Positions 7,351-14,640 of a DNA stretch of 37,501 bases are shown piece by piece. A model generated the notes under the pieces. That model saw nothing but the letters and a program-made list of their open reading frames with translations, was not told the DNA's origin and ran no database searches. Position numbers and translations under genes: made by a program. How positions within the stretch are numbered: the stretch's first letter is position 1; each line of letters begins with the position of its first letter. This DNA is from Flavilitoribacter nigricans DSM 23189 = NBRC 102662 (GTDB taxonomy: Bacteria > Bacteroidota > Bacteroidia > Chitinophagales > Saprospiraceae): assembly GCF_002646595.1 (NCBI RefSeq), contig NZ_PDUD01000067.1, positions 1 to 37,501 of the forward strand. The letters are read 5' to 3'.

Positions 7351-9735
7351 TTATTCGTTCTTCAAACTCTCCACGGGATTCGCTACCGCCGCCCGAATAC
7401 TCTGGTAACTCACCGAGATCATGGCCACCACCAAGGCGCCCAATCCGGCAGCGATGAATACCCACCACTGCAGATCTATCCGATAGGCGAAGTTTTGCAA
7501 CCAGTCCTGCATAAAGTACCAAACGATCGGCGAAGCGATGACCATGGCGATGACGATCAGTTTGATAAAATCGATCGACAGTAAACTGACAATACTGGCA
7601 ATGGAAGCGCCGAGCACTTTCCGGATGCCGACCTCTTTGGTCCGGGTAGCCGCCGCGAAGGAAGCCAGGCCGAACATGCCCAGACAGGCAATGAAAATGG
7701 CAATGCCGGCAAAGAGTGCGAACAGTCGTCCCTGCTGCGCTTCACTTTGGTACAGCCGGTCCAGCCGCTCGTCCAGGAATTGATACTCGAACGGGAAATC
7801 GGGCGCCTGGGCGTTCCAGGCCGTTTCGGCAGCACTGATGATCTGGGGTATACGACTGCCTTCCGCCTTGACGGCAATGGCTCTTGCCCAAAAACTGGGT
7901 GAAATAATAAGCGGTTCGATCGCATCGTGCAGACTGGTAAAATGGTAATCCCGCACTACGCCGATCACCGTGCGGGGGATGGTATCAAAGGAAGCCATTA
8001 CTACCCGTTTCCCGATGATCTCCTGCTGACTGGTGCCCAGATCGGCAACGGCACGTTCGTTCAGCATCACAACCTGGGTACTGTCGGCAGAAAGTTCGGG
8101 ATTGAAATCCCGGCCCGCTACGATCTCCAGCCCGAGGGTAGATACCACATTCAGATCGACGAAAGCCGTCCGCATCCGGATGTTCTGGTTCAGTTCGGGC
8201 ACCTGAACGCTTGTCGCATCGTGATCGCCGCCCGGCACCCCGCTGAGGAAGGCCACTTCCTGGACACCGGGGTCGCGCAGCAGCTGTTGCCGGAAATTCT
8301 CCCGTTTGTTATAGATGTCCGGATTGTTGATCGGCAGCAGTAAGACGTGCTCTTTATCAAAACCCAGTTCTTTATTTTGCAGATAATTCAGTTGCTGGCG
8401 GACGAAAATGGTGCTGCACAATAAACCGACCGACAGTGCGAACTGAAAGATGATCAGTCCTTTACGCAGCCCGGCCGTATTCCGGTTACCGGCCTGGGTG
8501 GAACCCCGCAGGGCAAAGGCCGGCCGGAAAGATGACAACATCCAACCGGGATAGAGACCCGCCAGGAGAGATACGATCAGCGTCAGGCCGAGCAAACCAC
8601 CGACGATCATCGGAATGGGTAAGTCAGCCGCAAACTCCACCGCAAACAGCTGTTCGAAGCCGGGCATGGCCCATTTGGTCAGCAGCGCAGCCGTGAGCAC
8701 CGAGGCGGAGGTCAGCATCAGGCTTTCGCTCAGCATCTGCGCCACGATCCGCATCCGGCCCGATCCCAGCACCTTGTGGATGCTCACTTCTTTGCTGCGT
8801 TCCACCGCTTTGGCTGTGGCCAGATTAATATAATTGGCGCAGGCGATAACGATCAGCAAAAGGGCCGTAATGAAGAAGATATTCACCGCCTGCCGGTTGC
8901 CGTGGCGCATCGGATCGTACCGGATATCCTTTGCGAAGTAGATATCCCGAACGGCTTGCAGCCGCAGATCAATGCGGTTGCCGTTGCGCTGAAAATCCTC
9001 GCCGAAATACTTATCCATGAAGCCCGGCAGGAAGGGCGCCAGATCGGCCGCCGTTCTGCCTTCCTTCAGGCGCATGTAGGTACAGAGGTTGTTGTTCCAC
9101 CAGCCGCTCCACCAGGTGGCTTCGGCCAGTTCGAGGGTGCTCTCCACCAGATCCGGCTGAAAATGCATGGGTCCCGGCAGTTCATCCAGCACTCCGGTGA
9201 TGACGGCATCGTAGCTGTTGTCTACCCGGATGGTTTCCCCCATGGCCAGTTTTTCGTCGCCGAAATACTTACGGGCGATGGCCTTACTGACCACCACATT
9301 GTGGAGGTCTTTGAGGGCCGATCCCGGATCGCCGTACAGCAGCGGCAGATCAAAAAAGGTCAGAAAATTGGCATCCGCGTAAAAGTAATTGTCTTCCTGG
9401 AAACGCTTCTCCCCCAATTCGATCAGGGATCCCCCGTCGAGCAGACGAACGGTCTCGGCTACCTCGGCGGCAAAGTCCTGCTCCAATGCCGGAGCGAAGG
9501 GGGCCGAGGTGATGCCGATGTCGTAGGGTTCATTGTTGATGTTGGAGACCCGTAACAGTCGGTAAGTTCGGTCGGGTTCGGGAATCAGCTTGTCCGTCTG
9601 CCACTCATTGTACACGAAGAGTCCAATGATCATGGCAGCGGCCAAACCGATACTCAGACCGGCATAATTGATCAGGCTGGCAGTTTTGTTCTTCAGGATC
9701 TGTCGGAAAGTGATCTTCAGGTAATTGTTAAACAT
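7351..9735 (-). CDS. FtsX/MacB-type ABC transporter permease
   Basis: A 794-residue membrane protein of the large two-module permease type common in Bacteroidota. It has an N-terminal membrane helix (residues ~20-42), a periplasmic MacB-like domain, a three-helix FtsX module whose entry carries KEVSIHKVLG, then a second periplasmic domain and a second FtsX module with KEVGIRKVLGAS near the C-terminus. Members export lipids, peptides or lipoproteins, or transmit conformational signals, when paired with a LolD/MacB-type ATPase. No ATPase gene lies in this window, so the partner must be encoded elsewhere. The gene stands alone, with a perfect -7 box about 27 bp upstream of the ATG. Substrate unknown. 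Confidence 0.88.
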   Translation of the reverse strand: MFNNYLKITFRQILKNKTASLINYAGLSIGLAAAMIIGLFVYNEWQTDKLIPEPDRTYRLLRVSNINNEPYDIGITSAPFAPALEQDFAAEVAETVRLLDGGSLIELGEKRFQEDNYFYADANFLTFFDLPLLYGDPGSALKDLHNVVVSKAIARKYFGDEKLAMGETIRVDNSYDAVITGVLDELPGPMHFQPDLVESTLELAEATWWSGWWNNNLCTYMRLKEGRTAADLAPFLPGFMDKYFGEDFQRNGNRIDLRLQAVRDIYFAKDIRYDPMRHGNRQAVNIFFITALLLIVIACANYINLATAKAVERSKEVSIHKVLGSGRMRIVAQMLSESLMLTSASVLTAALLTKWAMPGFEQLFAVEFAADLPIPMIVGGLLGLTLIVSLLAGLYPGWMLSSFRPAFALRGSTQAGNRNTAGLRKGLIIFQFALSVGLLCSTIFVRQQLNYLQNKELGFDKEHVLLLPINNPDIYNKRENFRQQLLRDPGVQEVAFLSGVPGGDHDATSVQVPELNQNIRMRTAFVDLNVVSTLGLEIVAGRDFNPELSADSTQVVMLNERAVADLGTSQQEIIGKRVVMASFDTIPRTVIGVVRDYHFTSLHDAIEPLIISPSFWARAIAVKAEGSRIPQIISAAETAWNAQAPDFPFEYQFLDERLDRLYQSEAQQGRLFALFAGIAIFIACLGMFGLASFAAATRTKEVGIRKVLGASIASIVSLLSIDFIKLIVIAMVIASPIVWYFMQDWLQNFAYRIDLQWWVFIAAGLGALVVAMISVSYQSIRAAVANPVESLKNE

Positions 9736-9761
9736 GTGTGTGGTCGGTGATTACAGGGTGT

Positions 9762-9769
9762 CAAAATTA
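9762..9769 (-). promoter_or_regulatory. Bacteroidota -7 box for the permease gene
   Basis: On the minus strand this reads TAATTTTG, a perfect TAnnTTTG, ending 27 bp before the ATG at 9735. Confidence 0.5.
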
Positions 9770-9886
9770 TCGATAGACCCTTCAGATGCAGACTATCTTA
9801 GAATAACTTGCCAAAGTCGTGCCAAACCAAAAGGCCGGGAAAACCGTAGATTTTTGGGGCGTAATGATTAAATTTATACTCCCTAG

Positions 9887-9904
9887 ATGTTCAAAAATGA
9901 ACAT
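9887..9904. repeat. Short inverted repeat ATGTTCA-N4-TGAACAT
   Basis: A perfect 7-bp inverted repeat separated by four A residues, in the 289-bp gap between the divergent permease (9735) and beta-helix (10025) genes. The size and symmetry fit an operator for a dimeric regulator, but no regulator can be named. Confidence 0.4.
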
Positions 9905-10024
9905 TTGGTGTGTTAAAACCGGACAGCGGTAGTTTTTTCTCCAGCTGATCCCCAGTTAAAAAAGCAAAACAAATTTACTCAAACCATAATCGAGCTAACC
10001 CTCTATTGCAAAACACCTAGTATA

Positions 10025-11683
10025 ATGAGAAAAAACTTAAGACTACCTTTCTGTCTGGCACTATGGATGACCACCACTACCCTGTTCGCCCAGATCACCC
10101 GGACCGTTTGCGCCTCCGGATGCGATTTTACCACCATCCAGGCGGCTATCGATGCGGCAGTCATCGGCGATTTCATCGCCGTCCAGGATGCGGTGCACAC
10201 CGAAAATTCCATTCTGGTCAATAAGGATGTAACCATCTGCGGCGGCGCGCCGGGTACGATCGTACAGGCCACGAATAATCCGGGTACCGGCAATTTTCGG
10301 ATCTTCAATATCAGCAATGGTTCCACGGTCACGATCAATGACCTCGTCCTCCAAAATGGCAATCTCTTATCCAACCTCAACGGCGGGGCCATTTTGAATA
10401 ACGGTGATCTGCTGCTGGTCAACTGCACGCTGACCAACAACCGCGCACACCGGGGTGGAGCCATCGCTTCTTCCGGCAACCTCGGGCTGATCGATTGTAC
10501 GGTCAGCAACAATACCGTAGCCGATCTCGGGATCAGCCGCGCTTCGGGTGGCGGGATCTACTCCGGAGGGATCATTGCCCTCGTAAATACGACCATCAGC
10601 GGCAATGACAATCAGACCGGCGGGGCCGGAGACGGAGGCGGCATGACCATCCTGGCCGGCGCCATCTTCTACGCCATTCATACGACCATTGCCAACAACA
10701 CCATCGGAGTGGACGGTAACGGAGCCGGACTATCGGCCCAGACCGGTAGTATCCTGGAACTGGCCAACAACATCATCGCCGACAATATCGGAGCGGAGGA
10801 TTTTTACAATCAGGGCCTGCTGCTCCCAACCCAGAATACCACCAACATCATTCCCACCTGCGCCGGTAGCTGCCTGACCTTCATTACGGATGATCCTGCG
10901 TTACTGCCTCTGGCGGATAATGGGGGCTGTACCCAAACGCACGACCTGGGGCCGACCAGCGCGGCCATCAACGCAGGTACGCCTTTTGATCCGGAAATTA
11001 CCTCCGACCAGCGGGGGGCCGCCCGCAGCCTGCTGGAACCCGATATCGGAGCGGTGGAACTGACCGCAACGGTACCTCCCTGCCTGGTATCTTTGCTGTG
11101 CGAGGGACTGCTACCGGTGGAATTCCTGAGTTTTGAAGCCCGTCCCGACCGGCAGTCGGTCGTATTGTCCTGGACAACCGCTATCGAGGTGAACAACGAG
11201 GGATTTGCGGTGGAAAGATCCACCGACGGCACTAACTGGGAATTCCTGGATTTTGTGAGCGGTCGGGGCAGCACTTCGGTTCCTACCGATTATCGCTACG
11301 AGGACCAGACTGCTTTTCCCGGAACCAATTACTACCGCCTGAAGCAGATCGACTTTGACGGCCAGTTCGAATATTCGGAGATCCGAACTGCGCTACTGGA
11401 AGTTTCCGGCGGCCAGGGACTAAGCGCCTTCCCCAACCCGGCGTCCGAAACCCTGAACATCCAGGTACCGGAGGGCCGTGGATATTATCGGTTACAACTG
11501 CTTAATAGTCTGGGACAGGTCCTATGGGAAAAATCCCTGGACCAGGGCAGTCAGGACCGGATCAGACTCCGGGATCACGACCTGGCTCCGGGAACCTACT
11601 GGCTGATCAGTACCCCGAACGGATCGGACGAAGTCGGCAGGCAGGTACTGCGGGTAACGCTTACTCCCGATGGCCGGAATTGA
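10025..11683 (+). CDS. Secreted right-handed beta-helix protein with T9SS tail
   Basis: A 552-residue exported protein. The signal peptide ends LFAQ (about residue 23). The next ~330 residues are a right-handed parallel beta-helix: TIQAAIDAAVIGDFIAVQ, then short repeating rungs such as GGAILNNGDLLLVNCTLTNN and GGGIYSGGIIALVNTTISGN. They end in a DNGGCTQTHDLGPTSAAINAG segment and GAARSLLEPDIGAVE, the signature of 'choice-of-anchor Q'-type proteins. A linker domain beginning LPVEFLSFEARPD is common in T9SS substrates, and the C-terminal ~80 residues are a sorting domain (AFPNPASETLNIQV ... APGTYWLIS). The fold occurs in polysaccharide lyases and in adhesins. No lyase active site could be picked out, so an adhesive or structural surface role is equally possible. 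Confidence 0.85.
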   Translation: MRKNLRLPFCLALWMTTTTLFAQITRTVCASGCDFTTIQAAIDAAVIGDFIAVQDAVHTENSILVNKDVTICGGAPGTIVQATNNPGTGNFRIFNISNGSTVTINDLVLQNGNLLSNLNGGAILNNGDLLLVNCTLTNNRAHRGGAIASSGNLGLIDCTVSNNTVADLGISRASGGGIYSGGIIALVNTTISGNDNQTGGAGDGGGMTILAGAIFYAIHTTIANNTIGVDGNGAGLSAQTGSILELANNIIADNIGAEDFYNQGLLLPTQNTTNIIPTCAGSCLTFITDDPALLPLADNGGCTQTHDLGPTSAAINAGTPFDPEITSDQRGAARSLLEPDIGAVELTATVPPCLVSLLCEGLLPVEFLSFEARPDRQSVVLSWTTAIEVNNEGFAVERSTDGTNWEFLDFVSGRGSTSVPTDYRYEDQTAFPGTNYYRLKQIDFDGQFEYSEIRTALLEVSGGQGLSAFPNPASETLNIQVPEGRGYYRLQLLNSLGQVLWEKSLDQGSQDRIRLRDHDLAPGTYWLISTPNGSDEVGRQVLRVTLTPDGRN

Positions 11684-11784
11684 AAAGCCGATCGTTTATG
11701 CGCTAAAAACCTGGCAAATTATTTACCTTAGACGTTCAAATCACAATCTTTTCACTCATGCTATATTTTACACATTTGAACGAA

Positions 11785-12900
11785 ATGAAAAAACCTGCAA
11801 GTTTTACTCAATCGATTGCGTTACTGCTCGTGTTGCTGCCGTTCCTGGTGGTTTCCTGCCAGGACCAGCCCGCTGCCGAAGGGGGTTCTGAGGAAACCGT
11901 TGAGGTAGAATCCATGAACGACACGCTCAATGCGATCTCGGATCCGCTGGTAACGGATATCTACACGGCCGATCCGTCCGCCCACGTATTTAACGGTAAG
12001 ATCTACATTTATCCTTCCCACGACATTGAATCCGGCGTGCCGCAGGATGACCTCGGCAGTCACTTTGATATGAAGGATTACCACGTCTTTTCCATGGACA
12101 GTATTCCGGGACCGGTGACCGATCACGGGGTAGCGCTGGACATCAAAGATGTAGCCTGGGCGGGCCGGCAGATGTGGGCGCCCGATGCCGCCGAAAAGGA
12201 CGGCACTTATTATCTGTATTTTCCGGCAAAGGATAAGGACGATATCTTCAAGATCGGGGTAGCCAGTAGTGATTCACCGACCGGACCGTTTACCCCCGAA
12301 CCCACTCCCATCGAAGGTAGCTACAGTATCGATCCGGCCGTTTTTGCCGACACGGACGGCAGCTATTACCTGTATTTCGGTGGTATCTGGGGCGGCCAAC
12401 TGCAGCGCTGGGAAGGAGAAGCGTACAACCCACAGGATGAATACCCTACCGGCGAAGCTCCCGCCATATTGCCCAAAATGGCTAAACTCAGTCCGGATAT
12501 GAAATCACTGGCCGAGGAGGTCAAAGAGATCCAGATCGTCGACAAGAACGGCGATCTGCTCAAAGCGCAAGACAACGAGCGGCGATTCTTCGAAGCGGCC
12601 TGGGTGCACAAGTACAATGACACCTACTACTTCTCCTACTCTACCGGCGATACACACTATATTGCCTACGCCACCGGCGACAATCCCTACGGGCCATTCA
12701 CCTACCAGGGCGTGATCCTGAATCCGGTCATCGGCTGGACCAACCACCATTCCATCCTAGAATTCAATGGAAAATGGTACCTGTTCTACCATGATAGCAC
12801 GCTTTCCGGTGGGCAGACCCACTTACGCAACATTAAACTGACGGAATTGAAGCACCGGCCGGATGGTAAGATTGAAACGATTGATCCTTATTTGAATTGA
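11785..12900 (+). CDS. Glycoside hydrolase family 43 lipoprotein
   Basis: A 371-residue protein. The start at 11785 is chosen because it gives a clean lipoprotein signal with lipobox VVSC (C25); an ATG nine codons upstream is less likely. The five-bladed GH43 propeller shows the three expected acidic residues: the base in YTADPSAHV (D63), the pKa-modulating D183 in SIDPAVFADTDG, and the general acid E270 in RRFFEAAWVHK. The family removes alpha-L-arabinofuranosyl or beta-D-xylosyl units from plant or algal polysaccharides. No SusC/SusD pair, regulator or other glycosidase is adjacent, so this is not a typical polysaccharide utilisation locus. The beta-helix gene just upstream (101-bp gap) is the only candidate partner. 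Confidence 0.9.
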   Translation: MKKPASFTQSIALLLVLLPFLVVSCQDQPAAEGGSEETVEVESMNDTLNAISDPLVTDIYTADPSAHVFNGKIYIYPSHDIESGVPQDDLGSHFDMKDYHVFSMDSIPGPVTDHGVALDIKDVAWAGRQMWAPDAAEKDGTYYLYFPAKDKDDIFKIGVASSDSPTGPFTPEPTPIEGSYSIDPAVFADTDGSYYLYFGGIWGGQLQRWEGEAYNPQDEYPTGEAPAILPKMAKLSPDMKSLAEEVKEIQIVDKNGDLLKAQDNERRFFEAAWVHKYNDTYYFSYSTGDTHYIAYATGDNPYGPFTYQGVILNPVIGWTNHHSILEFNGKWYLFYHDSTLSGGQTHLRNIKLTELKHRPDGKIETIDPYLN

Positions 12901-12921
12901 GGATCTACGCTATAATTGGCG

Positions 12922-12954
12922 CGAAGCGGTTTGGGACTTGCCCAGACCGCTTCG
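12922..12954 (+). terminator. Rho-independent-type terminator of the GH43 gene
   Basis: A 14-bp stem (12922-12935 with 12941-12954, one G-U wobble) with a 5-nt loop, followed by GTCTTT, 21 bp after the stop codon. Confidence 0.75.
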
Positions 12955-13091
12955 GTCTTTATAAGATAAGCTGATTCTGAGGGTTGAAACCTCCCAAACC
13001 CTTTGATCAGGTTAGAAAATGAGCTGCAGCATCTAATCGGAATATGTAGCTCCTGACTTTCCAAGTTTTTGTCACTATCACATTGCCTAGA

Positions 13092-13577
13092 CTAGTTTTT
13101 TTTCAGCCCGTGCGCAATGACCAGGGCCGTTCCGATCATGACCGACACATCGGCCATATTAAAAACTCCGGTACGTAGTAGCCCCAGGTCGATGTGCAGA
13201 AAATCGGTCACCGAGCCGTACAGATAGCGGTCAAAGATATTGCCGATCCCACCACCTACGATAAAACAGAGTCCGATCACGATCTGCTGTTCCAGTTCGG
13301 CCCGAACCAACACAAAGATTAGCAGGGAGAATAGCATCAGGGTCGGCAGCAGCAGCAATACCACTTTTTTGGCACCGGGAGAAAGGGTGGATCCCAGACT
13401 CAGCAGTGCACCCGTATTTTCCACTTTGGTCAGAATGAAATAATCATCGATCAGTTCGATATTCTCGTGAAAGTCTACCTTTTCCCGCACAATAGATTTG
13501 GAAAATTGATCACAACCGATATTAACGGTGATCAGGGCAAGAATTAGCGCTAAGCGCATCAAACCGGATGATTTCAT
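13092..13577 (-). CDS. lspA: Lipoprotein signal peptidase (signal peptidase II)
   Basis: A 161-residue, four-helix membrane aspartyl protease that removes the signal peptide from lipid-modified prolipoproteins. The conserved boxes are present: KVENTGALLS (52-60), GGGIGNIFDR with catalytic D116, VTDFLHID, and FNMADVSVMIG with the second catalytic D143. Length is normal. It would process the lipoproteins encoded in this window (M23 peptidase, GH43, DUF4920). It is monocistronic, with a perfect -7 box 39-46 bp upstream of the ATG. The C-terminus runs into a T8 run just past the stop on the plus strand. Confidence 0.97.
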   Translation of the reverse strand: MKSSGLMRLALILALITVNIGCDQFSKSIVREKVDFHENIELIDDYFILTKVENTGALLSLGSTLSPGAKKVVLLLLPTLMLFSLLIFVLVRAELEQQIVIGLCFIVGGGIGNIFDRYLYGSVTDFLHIDLGLLRTGVFNMADVSVMIGTALVIAHGLKKN

Positions 13578-13615
13578 AGTCGGTGGGTTTTCCTTGGCTT
13601 AAGTGTGAGGACTAA

Positions 13616-13623
13616 CAAATATA
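13616..13623 (-). promoter_or_regulatory. Bacteroidota -7 box for lspA
   Basis: On the minus strand this reads TATATTTG (TAnnTTTG), with a TTG about 21 bp further upstream (13647-13645) that could be the -33 element. Confidence 0.55.
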
Positions 13624-13805
13624 CACGTTGCCGTACCAATAAGACAATACTTCCAAATATCCGTCAGCTGACATTTTAAACTTTCACCGCGACCGAACAA
13701 GCTTTACCTAGGGCATGTTCCTAAACTATAAACTCCTGTAAGTAAATACCTTACCTCCCTTCACCGAGCCTCACCATTGCAATTAATTATTTCATAAAAT
13801 CCCTA

Positions 13806-14501
13806 ATGACCATGAAAAAATTAGTAAGTCTACTGTGCTTTTTACTCGCCGGCTCCGGTGTTTTGCTGGCTCAATTCAACGATCAGGGTAATTTCCTGAT
13901 TGGTTCCACGCTGGGTTTCTCCACGGCCGGTTCGCGGGTTATCCAGAACGTTGGTGATAATCAGGACGAAGGGGAAGGGCCGTCTTCCACCCAACTGAGT
14001 ATTTCCCCGAAGATCGGTTATTTTATTGTGGACAACTTTGCGCTCGGCCTCGGCATGGATTATACGCTGAACGAAGTCGACCAGCCCAATAACAATAAGG
14101 TTACCGACACGGACCTGCTGTTCGGACCGTTTGCCCGCTATTTCTTGCCTCTGGAAGATGATATCGCCCTGATGGTGGAAACGACTTTCGGTTTCGGCCG
14201 GTCTTCGGATACCCAGGATATCGGTGGACAGATCCAGAATATCGGCACCAACATATTCGCCTTTGGTATCGGCCCGGGCATTACCGTGATCTCCGACAGC
14301 GGGATCGGTATTTCCGCTGTATTCAAGTACAACTACGCCCGCAGTGAGTTTGACACCAATATTGACAATATCCAGCGACAGACGATCACCCGGACCAACG
14401 CCTTTGATTTCTCTATCGGCTTCCAGTACTATTTCGGTGGTTTGGTTGGCGTCGGAGAATCGGACAATCAGTCGCCGAGTCGCAGTGATTTTTACCGCTA
14501 G
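13806..14501 (+). CDS. Outer-membrane beta-barrel protein
   Basis: A 231-residue protein (229 if the second ATG at 13812 is used; the sequence does not decide). A signal peptide ending VLLAQ is followed by alternating amphipathic strands typical of small OmpW/OmpX-like barrels, for example KIGYFIVDNFALGLGMDYTL, LMVETTFGFGRSS and AFGIGPGITVI. The strand FDFSIGFQYYFGG near the end resembles the usual terminal beta-signal, but about 18 polar residues follow it, which is unusual for a barrel of this kind. Barrels of this size in Bacteroidota ('porin family'/PorT-like) are mostly of unknown function. The gene is monocistronic, with a convergent terminator downstream. Confidence 0.8.
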   Translation: MTMKKLVSLLCFLLAGSGVLLAQFNDQGNFLIGSTLGFSTAGSRVIQNVGDNQDEGEGPSSTQLSISPKIGYFIVDNFALGLGMDYTLNEVDQPNNNKVTDTDLLFGPFARYFLPLEDDIALMVETTFGFGRSSDTQDIGGQIQNIGTNIFAFGIGPGITVISDSGIGISAVFKYNYARSEFDTNIDNIQRQTITRTNAFDFSIGFQYYFGGLVGVGESDNQSPSRSDFYR

Positions 14502-14536
14502 GAAAGGCCCAAAAGATCATCCCAAAAGCTAATACA

Positions 14537-14592
14537 AACGGGGTAGAAAACCGATGCGCGGTTCGCCGGTCATTCGGATTTTCTGCCCCGTT
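14537..14592. terminator. Bidirectional hairpin terminator
   Basis: AACGGGGTAGAAAA-CCGA pairs with TCGGATTTTCTGCCCCGTT with one wobble and one bulge. It is followed on the plus strand by CTGTTTTT and lies between convergent genes ending at 14501 and 14641. Confidence 0.75.
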
Positions 14593-14640
14593 CTGTTTTT
14601 CTAACCTCCGCCGGCCGATAGATAAACCGGTAATTCCTGC

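Noticed and set aside
8776-9555. 259-codon plus-strand ORF inside the permease gene
   Set aside because: Shadow of the permease coding strand; composition (many Gln, His, Gly) is typical of an antisense frame.
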